DNA from: Streptomyces sp. GESEQ-35
Lineage (GTDB): Bacteria; Actinomycetota; Actinomycetes; Streptomycetales; Streptomycetaceae
DNA length: 64,000 nucleotides
NCBI RefSeq assembly: GCF_017948485.1
Contig: NZ_JAFFSX010000028.1
Span: 97,748 to 161,747 of the forward strand
Direction of reading: 5' to 3'
Part shown: positions 51,936 to 61,259 of the stretch, in pieces
Layout: the number at the start of each line of letters is the position of its first letter
Numbering within the stretch: position 1 is the stretch's first letter
Program-made: the position numbers and the translations under genes
The notes under the pieces: model-generated
Database searches by the model: none
Told to the model about the DNA's origin: nothing
Seen by the model: only the letters and a program-made list of their open reading frames with translations

Positions 51936-52928
51936 TCAGCCGCCGATGAGGGGTGCCGAGAGGCGGCAGCGCACCGGCTTCGCGTGGGCGGGGTCCAGGG
52001 TGTTGCGGACGAGTTGGAGGGCGTTGGAGTCGTAGGCGATCGAGATGTGTTCGGACAGGTCCTGGGGACAGACCTCCTGGAGCAGGACGTTTCGTACGGT
52101 CGCGCCCGGCCCTGCTTTGAGGAACTGGTTGTGGTAGGGCGTGACGACCTCGTCGTAGCGGGTGACGATCGTGGTGTAGTCGACTCCTGGTTGTGTGTCG
52201 CCGTCCCGGTCGAGCGTGGTGTTCACCCGGGACCCGGGCATCTGGTCCGCGTACGCCTGCCCCAGCACGAGGGAGGCCGTCGCGTTGAGGCCGAGGGCGG
52301 TGGAGAGGTTGCCCAGGCCGGAAGCGCCGGCGCCGTGGTTGGACGGGGCCAGGCCGATGAACCGGCGCACCTTGTTCTTCGCTGGATTCGCGGGGTTCGT
52401 ACCCCCCTCGAATCGCAGGTACCAGCGGGGCAGCACGCCGCCGCCCTGAGAGTGCCCCACCAGGTCGACCTGACGGGCGCCGGTGGCGGCGAGCACCCGG
52501 TCCACGTAGCGGGCGATATCGCGGGCGGAGTCGGGGATGTGCCGCGAGCCCTTGAACGGAACTCCCGGTTGCCCGCCGTAGTTCGGCGCGAAGACGCAGT
52601 ACCCGGCCCGCTTGAGCAAGGGGGACAACCCACTCCAGTTCATGTGGGCGTTCGTCCAGGTCGCATGCAGCAGGACGACGGGTCGGGGGTGCGCGGCGGT
52701 GGGCCGGCACTTCCAGTCGTTGGCCCCCGGCGGCGAGACGTCCGGCTGGAGCGTTCCGCGGAGGAAGGCTTCGGGGGCCGAGACGCCCGCAGTCACGGGC
52801 GGGTTCGGGCGGTCAGCCGCGACCGACGTACCCGGGCAACCGAGTGCCAGGGCTGTGATCGCGCCGACGGCGGCCAGCCAGGTGATCAGGCGGGAACGCG
52901 GCGCAGACCGGGCAGGGCGAGGTGACAC
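51936..52928 (-). CDS. Secreted lipase / alpha-beta hydrolase
   Basis: 330 aa from GTG 52928. A signal peptide (RLITWLAAVGAITALALGCP) is followed by the hydrolase core with oxyanion loop VVLLHATWTNAHMNW and nucleophile elbow LVGHSQGGGVLP (Ser near residue 165). The acidic and His members lie in the C-terminal third (ISIAYDSNALQ region). Related to the triacylglycerol lipases of Streptomyces (LipA/EstA-like). Confidence 0.88.
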   Translation of the reverse strand: MSPRPARSAPRSRLITWLAAVGAITALALGCPGTSVAADRPNPPVTAGVSAPEAFLRGTLQPDVSPPGANDWKCRPTAAHPRPVVLLHATWTNAHMNWSGLSPLLKRAGYCVFAPNYGGQPGVPFKGSRHIPDSARDIARYVDRVLAATGARQVDLVGHSQGGGVLPRWYLRFEGGTNPANPAKNKVRRFIGLAPSNHGAGASGLGNLSTALGLNATASLVLGQAYADQMPGSRVNTTLDRDGDTQPGVDYTTIVTRYDEVVTPYHNQFLKAGPGATVRNVLLQEVCPQDLSEHISIAYDSNALQLVRNTLDPAHAKPVRCRLSAPLIGG

Positions 52929-53070
52929 TTTCCGCTCCTAGGCAGGATCGGGCACAAGCAGACGCCCAAGATCCTCAAGGAGCGGTGGCCGGGACTACGG
53001 CCAACCCGCACCGGACACACCCCCCGTTGGAGTAGCACCTTTCATTCGTGCGGCTCTGCCGCCGACGACG

Positions 53071-53106
53071 ACGGAGCCCCCGGCCTCGAAAGGCCGGGGG
53101 CTCCGT
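53071..53106 (-). terminator. Terminator of the terD gene
   Basis: A perfect 16-bp stem: ACGGAGCCCCCGGCCT at 53071-53086 pairs with its complement at 53091-53106 around a CGAA loop. Confidence 0.85.
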
Positions 53107-53121
53107 GAGTCAGCGCGTCTC

Positions 53122-53697
53122 TCAGACGTTCACGCCGAAGTCCTGCGCGATTCCCACCAGGCCCGAGGCGTAGCCCTGGCCGACCGCGCGGAACTTCCAC
53201 TCGGCGCCGCTGCGGTACAGCTCGCCGAAGACCATCGCCGTCTCCGTGGCCGCGTCCTCCGACAGGTCGTAGCGGGCGATCTCGGCGCCGCCGGCCTGGT
53301 TCAGGATGCGGATGTAGGCGTTGCGCACCTGGCCGAAGTTCTGCGTGCGGTTCTCGGCGTCGTAGATGGACACCGGGAAGACGATCTTTTCGATGTCGGC
53401 CGGGAGGCCGGCCAGGTTGACGTTGATCGCCTCGTCGTCGCCCGCGCCCTCGCCCGTGCGGTTGTCGCCGGTGTGGACGATGGTGCTGTCCGGCGTCTGC
53501 TTGTTGTTGAAGAAGATGAAGTGGGCGTCGGAGTAGACCTTGCCCTGGGGGTTGACCGCGATCGCGGAGGCGTCGAGGTCGAAGTCCGTGCCGGTGGTGG
53601 TGCGGACGTCCCAGCCGAGACCCACGGTGACGGCGGTCAGGCCCGGAGCCTCCTTGGTGAGCGAGACGTTGCCACCCTTGGACAGGCTTACAGCCAT
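53122..53697 (-). CDS. terD: TerD-family calcium-binding stress protein
   Basis: 191 aa from ATG 53697 (MAVSLSKGGNVSLTKEAPGL). The TerD fold has the calcium motifs DLDASAIAVN and GAGDDEAINVNLAGLP. TerD proteins belong to the tellurite-resistance/stress system and affect differentiation in Streptomyces. A single gene here, without terABC. Confidence 0.92.
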   Translation of the reverse strand: MAVSLSKGGNVSLTKEAPGLTAVTVGLGWDVRTTTGTDFDLDASAIAVNPQGKVYSDAHFIFFNNKQTPDSTIVHTGDNRTGEGAGDDEAINVNLAGLPADIEKIVFPVSIYDAENRTQNFGQVRNAYIRILNQAGGAEIARYDLSEDAATETAMVFGELYRSGAEWKFRAVGQGYASGLVGIAQDFGVNV

Positions 53698-53860
53698 TGT
53701 TTGGGAGTCCCTTCCCTCGTTTACGTACGGCAAGAACGCTACAGCTACCCCTATGAACGCCGGGAGGGTACGCGAGGTTCCAGGTGGCTTTACTTTCTTT
53801 ACCTGGGCCGGACGGGATATTCGGGTGACGTGGACCGGACAGGCACGGGACCATGGAGCC

Positions 53861-54289
53861 ATGTCCGGTCCCTATGCCATCCGCGGCTCCGTCTCCCTGC
53901 CCGAGGCCGAGCTCATGTGGCGTTTCTCGCGGTCGTCGGGGCCGGGCGGACAGCACGTCAACACCAGCGACTCCCAGGTGGAACTGCGCTTCGACCTGGC
54001 GAAGACCGAGGCGCTGCCCGAGGTGTGGAAGCGGCGGGCCCTGGAGCGGCTGGCCGCCCGGCTCGTCGACGGCGTCGTCACCGTACGGTCCTCCGAGCAC
54101 CGCTCCCAGTGGCGCAACCGCGAGACCGCCGCCGTACGCCTCGCCGCGCTTCTGGCGGAGGCCACCGCGCCGCCGCCCAAGCCGCGCCGGGCGACCCGCA
54201 TTCCGCGCGGGATCAACGAGCGGCGGCTGCGCGAGAAGAAGGCGCGGTCGGACACCAAGCGAGGGCGGTCCGGGCGGGACTGGTCCTGA
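53861..54289 (+). CDS. arfB: ArfB/YaeJ-like peptidyl-tRNA hydrolase
   Basis: 142 aa from ATG 53861. The GGQ catalytic motif is in SRSSGPGGQHVNTSDSQVEL. The C-terminus is a basic tail (RRLREKKARSDTKRGRSGRD) that enters the mRNA channel in ArfB. It releases peptides from stalled ribosomes. Confidence 0.92.
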   Translation: MSGPYAIRGSVSLPEAELMWRFSRSSGPGGQHVNTSDSQVELRFDLAKTEALPEVWKRRALERLAARLVDGVVTVRSSEHRSQWRNRETAAVRLAALLAEATAPPPKPRRATRIPRGINERRLREKKARSDTKRGRSGRDWS

Positions 54290-54371
54290 GCCGATCGGCG
54301 CGCGCTGTCACGTTTGCCGCACGCCGTCCGTCATGTTCGTGTCGACCGACCGCGATACGAGGGGCCCGGCC

Positions 54372-55232
54372 ATGACCGACGCGCCGTACAGCAATGAATT
54401 CCTCGCCCAGCGCTTCGAGTCCCATCGAAGTCACCTCAGTGCCGTCGCCTACCGCATGCTCGGCTCCCGCGCCGAGGCCGAGGACGCGGTGCAGGAGGCC
54501 TGGTTCCGGCTGAGCCGCTCCGACACCAGCCGGGTCGACAACCTCGGGGGCTGGCTGACGACCGTCGTCGGCCGGGTCTGCCTCGACATGCTGCGCTCCC
54601 GCAAGTCCCGTGCCGAGCAGCCCCTCGACTCCGGCGCGCCCGGGCCGGCGGACACGGCACCGGACCCGGAGCAGGACGCGCTGCTCGCCGACTCGGTGGG
54701 CGTCGCGCTGCTCGTCGTACTGGAGATGCTGACGCCCGCCGAGCGGCTGGCGTTCGTGCTGCACGATCTGTTCGCGGTGCCGTTCGAGGAGGTCGCCACG
54801 ATCGTGGGGCGGACGCCGACCGCGGCCCGGCAGCTGGCCAGTCGCGTCCGGCGGCGGGTGCAGGGCGCCGAGGCCCCGGACGCCGATCTGGTCCGGCAGC
54901 GCCGGGTCGTCGACGCCTTCCTGGCCGCCGCGCGGGACGGTGACTTCGACGCGCTGGTCGAGGTCCTCGACCCGGATGTCGTCGCGCGGCACGAGGGCGG
55001 CGTACTCACGGGCGCCGCCGCGGTGGCCGCCGGTGCGGCGAGCTTCGCCCACCTCGCCCGCATCGCACGGCCCGCCCTCATCGGTGGTGCCACCGGAATC
55101 GTCGTCCTGGTCGACGGCCGCCCCGAGCGGGCGCTCACCTTCACGGTCGCACACGACCGGATCACCGTGATCGACATCACGAACGAACCGACCCGCGCCG
55201 CCGAACTCGACATCACACTGCTCGACGTCTGA
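54372..55232 (+). CDS. ECF RNA polymerase sigma factor with SnoaL-like C-domain
   Basis: 286 aa from ATG 54372. Region 2 is LSAVAYRMLGSRAEAEDAVQ, then WFRLSR; region 4 is ERLAFVLHDLFAVPFEEVAT. After residue 170 an extra domain of about 110 residues (VVDAFLAAARDGDFDALVEV) of SnoaL/NTF2 type follows, which resembles the SigJ/ECF41 group that carries its own regulator instead of an anti-sigma. No anti-sigma gene lies beside it. Confidence 0.9.
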   Translation: MTDAPYSNEFLAQRFESHRSHLSAVAYRMLGSRAEAEDAVQEAWFRLSRSDTSRVDNLGGWLTTVVGRVCLDMLRSRKSRAEQPLDSGAPGPADTAPDPEQDALLADSVGVALLVVLEMLTPAERLAFVLHDLFAVPFEEVATIVGRTPTAARQLASRVRRRVQGAEAPDADLVRQRRVVDAFLAAARDGDFDALVEVLDPDVVARHEGGVLTGAAAVAAGAASFAHLARIARPALIGGATGIVVLVDGRPERALTFTVAHDRITVIDITNEPTRAAELDITLLDV

Positions 55233-55319
55233 ACGGAAGTTTGAACGGAAGTCAGAATGTGGGTCCGAGCGGAAGTCTGAACTGCCGTCCGTGCGGGACT
55301 TTGCGGGTGGAATTCACGC

Positions 55320-55904
55320 TTACCCCAACTGCCGGTACCGGCCCCGGAAATAGGCCAGTGGGCCGCCGTCCGCGCTCGGTACGGCGGCCGTCAGTACGCG
55401 GCCGATCACCAGGGTGTGGTCCCCGGCGAGCACACGCTGTTCCGTGCGGCACTCCAGGGTTGCGAGGGCGCCGCCCACGACGGGGGCGCCGGTCGCCTCA
55501 CCGCGGGTGTAGGGGATGTCCTCGAACAGCAGACGGTCGCTGATGCGGCCCTTCATGGCGAAGCGGCCGGCGATGTGGCGCTGGCTCTCGGAGAGGACCG
55601 AGACCGCCCACAGGGGCTGTTCGGCGAGCAGGTCGTCCATGCGGGAGCCGTCGCGCAGGCTGACCAGGACCAGAGGCGGGTCGAGGGACACCGACATGAA
55701 GGCCGTCGCCGTCATGCCGACGTCCTCGACCTTCGGCGACGTGGGGTCGTCCGGGTCGAGCGGGGGCTCCTGCGCGGTCACCAGGACCACGCCCGCGGCC
55801 AGCCGGGACATGGCGGCGCGGAACTCTTCGTTGCTCACCCCCTCAGCATGCCCGGCGGGGGACACGGGGGCGGGCGGGGTCGTGGCAGAGGGAGTGTTCA
55901 GCAC
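55320..55904 (-). CDS. Flavin reductase-like FMN-binding protein
   Basis: 194 aa. The flavin-reductase/HpaC-type split barrel is evident (MSRLAAGVVLVTAQ, then MTATAFMSVSLDPPLVLVSL and GRFAMKGRISDRLLFEDI). It supplies reduced flavin to a monooxygenase or acts as a redox enzyme. No monooxygenase gene adjoins it. Confidence 0.88.
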   Translation of the reverse strand: MLNTPSATTPPAPVSPAGHAEGVSNEEFRAAMSRLAAGVVLVTAQEPPLDPDDPTSPKVEDVGMTATAFMSVSLDPPLVLVSLRDGSRMDDLLAEQPLWAVSVLSESQRHIAGRFAMKGRISDRLLFEDIPYTRGEATGAPVVGGALATLECRTEQRVLAGDHTLVIGRVLTAAVPSADGGPLAYFRGRYRQLG

Positions 55905-56229
55905 GCGGAAACGCTAATCTTCGGCTCGCGTGCGGCGCATCGGGCGTCCGCCCGAGACGGGTCCTAGGACCACAGACGCAATCGCCTCCGCAATCTCCAC
56001 AGATGCACAAAGTTTGCGTTCAGTAAACGCACAGGAAAAACGCAGAAACACCGCTCAATTGTTCATGTTTCGCTGTGACTTGAGTCACAAGAAGCATTAA
56101 TTGTTGACCCTGTGTACCGAGTGAGCAGCGCGCTGTGATTCAGTGTCGGGAAGATACAAGGGCACTACTGATCAAGAAGCGCCGATGAGAACCCTTGATT
56201 CGCTGCGAGGTCTCGGGGGGAGGGCGAGC
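55905..56229. other. 325-bp divergent promoter region upstream of cdgB
   Basis: No gene is seen. AT-rich from about 55990 to 56130. It holds a CRP-type palindrome at 56074-56089 and presumably the cdgB promoter. Confidence 0.65.
56074..56089. promoter_or_regulatory. CRP-type palindrome upstream of cdgB
   Basis: TGTGACTTGAGTCACA matches the CRP half-site pattern TGTGA-N6-TCACA exactly, and the Streptomyces Crp pattern GTG-N6-GNCAC. It lies 141 bp before the chosen cdgB start. Confidence 0.6.
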
Positions 56230-57888
56230 ATGGAGACCGAGTCGGAGCCGTACGTCCGTCTTGCGACTCTGCGACAGCTGCATCAGGTCATGGCGGACAT
56301 GAACACGGCCCGCAGCCTTGCAGACACGTTGCAGACCGTCGCCGACGGCGTCGTGACCGGCCTCGGCTATGAGCTGGCATGCGTCAACCTCGTCCGGCCG
56401 GACGGCGATCTCGTCGTGGCCGCCTTCGCCGGCAACCCGGCCGCGGAGGCGCTCATCACCGGCCGTGTCGGCTCCCGCGAGTCCTGGGAGCGTCGGCTGA
56501 GCATGGGTGAGCAGTGGGGCGACCTGGTCTTCATCCCGCACACCGAGGGCTGGGTCCTCGATGACGACGACGTACCGCAGTGGTACACCGACGGGCCCGC
56601 GCCCCGCTTCGATGACGAGTGGCACCCGTCGGACCGGCTCTTCGCGCCGATGCGCACGCCCGGCGTGCAGGGCGGCTCGTGCGGCGAGCTGATCGGCGTG
56701 CTCTCCGTGGACCGGCCGCGCAACGGCCGCCTGCCCGGCGCCTGGGGCCGCGAGGCCCTCCAGATGTACGCCTTCCAGGCAGCCATCGCCATCAGCAACG
56801 CACGTCTACGCGCGAATATGCAGCGGGCATTGGTCAGACTCGAACGTGAGCAGCAAGCCCTGCGAGCCAGCGAGGAAAGCTTCCGGCAGGCCTTCGAGTA
56901 CGCCCCCTCCGGCATGGCCATAGCCGAGATGGGCGGCGACCAGCACGGCCGGATACTCCGGACCAACGACGCGCTGTGCCGGCTGCTGGGCCGCCCCGCC
57001 TCCGCGATGCGCCGCTACTCCTTCTCCGACCTCGTCCACCCCGAGGACATCGGCACACTGCTGCGGACCTCGGCGGAGGGCGGGCGCGCGGAGCTACGGC
57101 TGGGCCGCCGGGACGGCACGTACGTCTGGGCCTCCCTCCGCAACTCCGTCGTCGCCGACGCAGCCGACGGCCCCCGCTTCCTCCTCACCCACGTCGAGGA
57201 GATCGAGGAGCGCAAGCGCCGCGAGCTCCAGCTCGCCCACCGCGCCTCCCACGACTCCCTCACCGGCCTGCCGAACTCGGCCGAACTGCGCGCCCGGCTC
57301 TCCTCCCGCCTCTGCCAGCGCCCCACCCACCCCGGCGCCCTCGAACCGGTGGACGCGGCGTTCGGCCATCCCGCCTTCGATGCCAACGGCCACGGCTTCG
57401 ACTACCGGCCGAGCGGTGGCATCGAGGTGTACGACGCCTACGACCACCACGTCCACACCACCGCCCCCGAGGGCGAGCAGGACGACGGCACCAAGGGGCT
57501 CGCGGTTCTCTTCTGCGACCTCGACGGCTTCAAGTCGATCAACGACCGGTTCGGGCACAACGCGGGCGACGCCGTGCTCATCGAGGTGGCCCGGCGGCTC
57601 AGCGGCGGCGTGCGCGACGGCGACACGGTGGCCCGGCTCGGCGGCGACGAGTTCGTCGTCCTCGCCGACGGCCTCGCCCGCGCCGACGCGGCGGATCTCG
57701 CGGCCCGTCTGCGCACCGAGATCATCCAGCCGATCCGGGTCGACGGCCGCGGCATGCGGGTCGGCGCCAGCTTCGGTATCGGCTGGGCACACTGCGGCAT
57801 GACTGCGGACGAAGTGTTGAAGTCGGCTGACGAGCGGATGTACGTCGAGAAACGATCGCGTCCCAAACAGCACAGACGTGCGGGATGA
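56230..57888 (+). CDS. cdgB: GAF-PAS-GGDEF diguanylate cyclase CdgB
   Basis: 552 aa from ATG 56230, preceded by GGGGGGAGGG; ATG 56185 and GTG 56143 are longer in-frame options. A GAF domain (about residues 15-190), a coiled linker (QRALVRLEREQQALRASEES), a PAS/PAC domain (to about 350) and a GGDEF domain with intact active site ARLGGDEFVVLADG follow. A His/Glu-rich insert splits the start of the GGDEF domain. It makes c-di-GMP, which controls development in Streptomyces. By architecture and position it matches S. coelicolor CdgB (from memory SCO4281). Confidence 0.88.
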   Translation: METESEPYVRLATLRQLHQVMADMNTARSLADTLQTVADGVVTGLGYELACVNLVRPDGDLVVAAFAGNPAAEALITGRVGSRESWERRLSMGEQWGDLVFIPHTEGWVLDDDDVPQWYTDGPAPRFDDEWHPSDRLFAPMRTPGVQGGSCGELIGVLSVDRPRNGRLPGAWGREALQMYAFQAAIAISNARLRANMQRALVRLEREQQALRASEESFRQAFEYAPSGMAIAEMGGDQHGRILRTNDALCRLLGRPASAMRRYSFSDLVHPEDIGTLLRTSAEGGRAELRLGRRDGTYVWASLRNSVVADAADGPRFLLTHVEEIEERKRRELQLAHRASHDSLTGLPNSAELRARLSSRLCQRPTHPGALEPVDAAFGHPAFDANGHGFDYRPSGGIEVYDAYDHHVHTTAPEGEQDDGTKGLAVLFCDLDGFKSINDRFGHNAGDAVLIEVARRLSGGVRDGDTVARLGGDEFVVLADGLARADAADLAARLRTEIIQPIRVDGRGMRVGASFGIGWAHCGMTADEVLKSADERMYVEKRSRPKQHRRAG

Positions 57889-58007
57889 TCGCAGGTCAGT
57901 GAGCTGATGCGACCGGAGTCACCCGTTTGGGCCTCACGGAGCGGGTAGGCTCGCCATTCTGACCCCATGCACTGCATCCGCACCGCACCTGTTGAGGAGA
58001 CCAAGGG

Positions 58008-58979
58008 ATGACGCCCGGCAACAACGGCGCGAGCACGCCCGAGGACGACGACCCGTTCGGCTATCTCTACGCCGACGGCCAGGCCAACGGCGCCCAGCCG
58101 CCCTCCGGCGGTTACGGCTACCCCGGCTCCGTCGGCTCCGTCAACAGAGCGCGATCGGTCGGCCAGCGCCAGTACGGCCAGCAGGCGGCGCCCACCGCAC
58201 CCACCGAGCAGTACGGCCAGACCCTGCCGCAGCAGCAGGGCGCCTTCGGCCAGCCCACCGCCCACTACGCCGCGCCGGAGACCTTTCCCGGCGGCGGCGG
58301 TCCCTCCGGCCCGCAGCAGACCTCGTACAGCGACAGCGGCGGTGGCCGGGGGCGTGGGCCCAACACCAAAGGGCTGTTGATCGGTGCGGTCGCTGTGGTT
58401 GCTGCGGTTGTGATCGGCATCAGCGTGGCGATGCTCGGCGGCGACGACGACAACAAGGCCGACGGGAATCAGTCGTCCAGCACGCCGACCGCGGAGCAGA
58501 GCGCGGAGCCGAGTAAGTCGGCCGGCGACGGCGGGGACAGCGAGGTGGAACTGCCGGCCAACGACGCGAAGGCGCTGCGGCTGGGCGGGAGCGCTGCTCT
58601 GGCCTCGGACGTCGAAGGTGCCCAGTCGGACGGTGGCGTCTACGTCGGCAACCTCAACCAGGTCGGCAACTCGGTGACCTGGACGGTCAACGGGATCCCC
58701 AAGGACGGCGTCTACACGCTCTTCGCGGGATACAGCGTCCCTGGCAAGGATCAGTCGATGACGCTCACCGTCAACGGCAAGGCGTTCGGCAGCAAGATGA
58801 ACCTGGGCAACTTCGCGAAAGCCGGCGAGGGTGACTACGCGAAAGCCTGGACCCAGACCTACGCGTGGCCGGCGCTCAACAAGGGCACCAACACGATCTC
58901 CCTGTCCTGCGAGAGCGGTGACCAGTGTGATGTCCTGCTCGACCAATTCTGGCTGAAGGCCGGGCAGGTCAAGGAATAG
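58008..58979 (+). CDS. Membrane protein with external carbohydrate-binding (CBM6/35-like) domain
   Basis: 323 aa. A polar, Gln/Gly/Tyr-rich cytoplasmic part of about 115 residues leads to one membrane helix (GLLIGAVAVVAAVVIGISVA), a Ser/Thr linker, then a beta-sandwich (VYVGNLNQVGNSVTWTVNGI, YTLFAGYSVPGKDQSMTLTV, NTISLSCESGDQCDVLLDQF). This has the look of CBM6/CBM35 modules that bind sugars. The gene starts 119 bp after cdgB. Confidence 0.82.
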   Translation: MTPGNNGASTPEDDDPFGYLYADGQANGAQPPSGGYGYPGSVGSVNRARSVGQRQYGQQAAPTAPTEQYGQTLPQQQGAFGQPTAHYAAPETFPGGGGPSGPQQTSYSDSGGGRGRGPNTKGLLIGAVAVVAAVVIGISVAMLGGDDDNKADGNQSSSTPTAEQSAEPSKSAGDGGDSEVELPANDAKALRLGGSAALASDVEGAQSDGGVYVGNLNQVGNSVTWTVNGIPKDGVYTLFAGYSVPGKDQSMTLTVNGKAFGSKMNLGNFAKAGEGDYAKAWTQTYAWPALNKGTNTISLSCESGDQCDVLLDQFWLKAGQVKE

Positions 58980-58982
58980 GCC

Positions 58983-59912
58983 CTAGGCCGCGCTGACCTC
59001 CCCCGTCACCGCCACCCGCTCCACCAACTCCTCGTACGCCGCCCGGTCGAACTCGCCCGCCACCGGCGCCAGTACGGTCGCCGCCGACAGGGCGACCGCG
59101 CGGGCCAGTCGGTCCGGCCACGGGAGGCGCTCCACCAAGCCCGAGAGCAGGCCCGCGACCGCTGAGTCGCCGGCGCCGGTCGGGTTGCCGTGGACGGGGG
59201 CTGGTGGGGCTGCGCGCCAGTGGCCCTCGGGAGTGACCGCGAGCAGGCCGGCGGGGCCGAGTGAGGCGATGACCGCGTGGGCGCCGCGGCGGCGGGCGTC
59301 GCGGGTGGCCTGCAACGGCTCGTGGGAGCCGGTGAGTTCGGCCAGTTCGTCGGCGTTGGGCTTGATGAGGTCGGGGCGGGCGGCGACCCCGCGGCGGAGT
59401 GGCTCGCCGCTGGTGTCCAGGAGGACCGGGACGCCTGCCGCCCGCGCATCCCGTATCAGTCCGGCGTACGCGCCCACCGGCACGCCCGGCGGCAGGCTGC
59501 CGCACAGGGCCACTGCGGTCACGGACGGGAGCAGATCCTCGTATGCCTCCTGGAAGGCGGACCACTCGGCGGGTGTGATGACCGGGCCGGGTTCGTTGAG
59601 TTGGGTCGTGTCGCCGGTTTTCTCGTCTACGACCGCTATGGTCCGGCGAGTTGGGCCGGTGACCGGAATGAGCGCGTCCACCACGCCTGGTATGCCGGTG
59701 AGTTGGTCCTGTACGACGCGTCCCGTCGCGCCGCCCGTGAAGCCGGTGACTGTCACCTCGTGGCCGAGGGCGGCGAGGATGCGGGCCACGTTCAGGCCCT
59801 TGCCGCCCGGCCGTTCGGTCACCTCGGCCACCCGGTGCGAGGTGTGGGGCCGCAGGCCCCGTACGCGATAGGTGATGTCGAGAGCGGTGTTCAGCGTGAC
59901 GGTGAGGATCAC
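58983..59912 (-). CDS. PfkB-family sugar kinase (1-phosphofructokinase type)
   Basis: 309 aa from GTG 59912 (VILTVTLNTALDITYRV). PfkB signature 1 is ERPGGKGLNVARILAALGHE; signature 2 with the catalytic base is GNPTGAGDSAVAGLLSGL. It phosphorylates a hexose phosphate, perhaps tagatose- or fructose-phosphate, related to the amino-sugar genes next door. It converges on the carbohydrate-binding gene with three bases between stops. Confidence 0.9.
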   Translation of the reverse strand: MILTVTLNTALDITYRVRGLRPHTSHRVAEVTERPGGKGLNVARILAALGHEVTVTGFTGGATGRVVQDQLTGIPGVVDALIPVTGPTRRTIAVVDEKTGDTTQLNEPGPVITPAEWSAFQEAYEDLLPSVTAVALCGSLPPGVPVGAYAGLIRDARAAGVPVLLDTSGEPLRRGVAARPDLIKPNADELAELTGSHEPLQATRDARRRGAHAVIASLGPAGLLAVTPEGHWRAAPPAPVHGNPTGAGDSAVAGLLSGLVERLPWPDRLARAVALSAATVLAPVAGEFDRAAYEELVERVAVTGEVSAA

Positions 59913-60047
59913 CTGGGCCGACCTCCCCCGAAGAACGCATGTGGAGAATGCGCTTACTGTCTGTCCGTCCGGATGACCGATCATGCCAAAGAGACGGTGG
60001 CCGGCCCAGTCCCGGGTCGGCCACCGTCTCGCTGACTGCCGGACGTA

Positions 60048-61259
60048 TCAGCCCAGTTGGGGGCTCAGCACCCATTCGCCCCGGCGCATGACGCCCTTCA
60101 ACGTGAAGTCCCGGTCGAGGATCACCAGGTCCGCGTACTTGCCGGGCTCCAGGGAGCCGATCGTGTCGTACATCCCCAGCAGCTTGGCCGGGTTGGCGGA
60201 CAGGGCCGTGACCGTGTCCTCGACCGGGAGGCGGTCGATCGTCACCGCGCGCTTGAAGGCGCGGTCCAGGGTGAGGGTGGAGCCCGCGATCGAGCCGCCC
60301 TCCACCAGGCGGGCCACGCCCTCGCTCACCTCGACCTCCAGCGGGCCGAGCATGTAGCGGCCGTCGCCGAAACCGGCCGCGTCCATCGCGTCGGTGATGA
60401 ACGCCACGCGGTCCGCTCCCGCGTGGTGGAAGGCGAGTTGGAGGGAGGCGGGGTGGAGGTGCGTGCCGTCGTTGATGAGCTCGACCGTCACTCGGTCGTC
60501 CTCCAGGAGCGCGGCGATCGGGCCCGGCGACCTGTGTCCCAGCGTCGGCATCGCGTTGAAGAGGTGGGTCGCGACCGTGGCGCCCGCCTCGATCGCCTCC
60601 ACCGTCTGCTCGTACGTCGCGTCCGTGTGGCCGATCGCCGCGATGACGCCGTGCTCGGCGAGGAGGCGTACGGAGTCGATGCCGCCCGGGAGTTCGGTGG
60701 CGAGCGTGACCATCTTCGCCCTGCCGCGCGCCGCGTCGATCAGTTTGCGGACCTCCGCGGGGTCCGGGTCGCGCAGCAGTTCCTCGGAGTGCGCGCCCTT
60801 GCGGCACGGCGAGATGAACGGGCCCTCGAAGTGGATGCCGGCGATGTCGCCCTGTTCGGCGAGTTCGCTGAGCAGGCCCGCCCGTTGGACCAGGAAGTCC
60901 ATGTCGCCGGTGACGGTCGATGCGACGAGGGTGGTGGTGCCGTGGAGGCGGTGGGTGTGGATGCCGGTGACTACGTCGTCTTGCGTGCCTGAAGTGAACG
61001 AGGCGCCGCCGCCGCCGTGGTTGTGGATGTCTACGAAGCCGGGTACTACGTAGTGGCCGGTTAGGTCGATGAGCTGGGCGTTTTCCGGGGCCGCGCCGGT
61101 GATGCGGGTGCCCTCGACGATCACCTGGCCGTCGTAAACGGTTCCCGTCGGCATGACCACGTTGGCGCCGGACAGGACGAGGGGCGTCTTCGCCGTCGCG
61201 GGCTGCGGGTTTGGTGTGGCTGGTCGCGCAGTTCCCCGCGCCCCTGAGGGGGTTGCCAT
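60048..61259 (-). CDS. nagA: N-acetylglucosamine-6-phosphate deacetylase
   Basis: 403 aa from ATG 61259, which overlaps the nagK stop (TGATG), supporting coupled translation. It removes acetyl from GlcNAc-6-P in the cytoplasm. Metal and active-site motifs are PGFVDIHNHGGGG, GIHFEGPFISPCRKGAH, IGHTDATYEQ, THLFNAM and TDAMDAAG. The first 25 residues (SGARGTARPATPNPQPA) are encoded by an interspersed repeat and have no counterpart in the family. Control by DasR is likely. Confidence 0.92.
   Translation of the reverse strand: MATPSGARGTARPATPNPQPATAKTPLVLSGANVVMPTGTVYDGQVIVEGTRITGAAPENAQLIDLTGHYVVPGFVDIHNHGGGGASFTSGTQDDVVTGIHTHRLHGTTTLVASTVTGDMDFLVQRAGLLSELAEQGDIAGIHFEGPFISPCRKGAHSEELLRDPDPAEVRKLIDAARGRAKMVTLATELPGGIDSVRLLAEHGVIAAIGHTDATYEQTVEAIEAGATVATHLFNAMPTLGHRSPGPIAALLEDDRVTVELINDGTHLHPASLQLAFHHAGADRVAFITDAMDAAGFGDGRYMLGPLEVEVSEGVARLVEGGSIAGSTLTLDRAFKRAVTIDRLPVEDTVTALSANPAKLLGMYDTIGSLEPGKYADLVILDRDFTLKGVMRRGEWVLSPQLG
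61218..61250 (-). repeat. GC-rich interspersed repeat, copy 4, inside the nagA start
   Basis: On the minus strand it reads AGGGGCGCGGGGAACTGCGC, then GACCAGCC, the same core as the repeat at 22786. It is read through as codons 5-14 of nagA. Confidence 0.8.

Noticed and set aside
56074..56089. BldD box upstream of cdgB
   Set aside because: The palindrome has an even centre, while BldD sites need an odd-spaced TNAC-x-C-x-G-x-GTNA pattern. The CRP pattern fits exactly.
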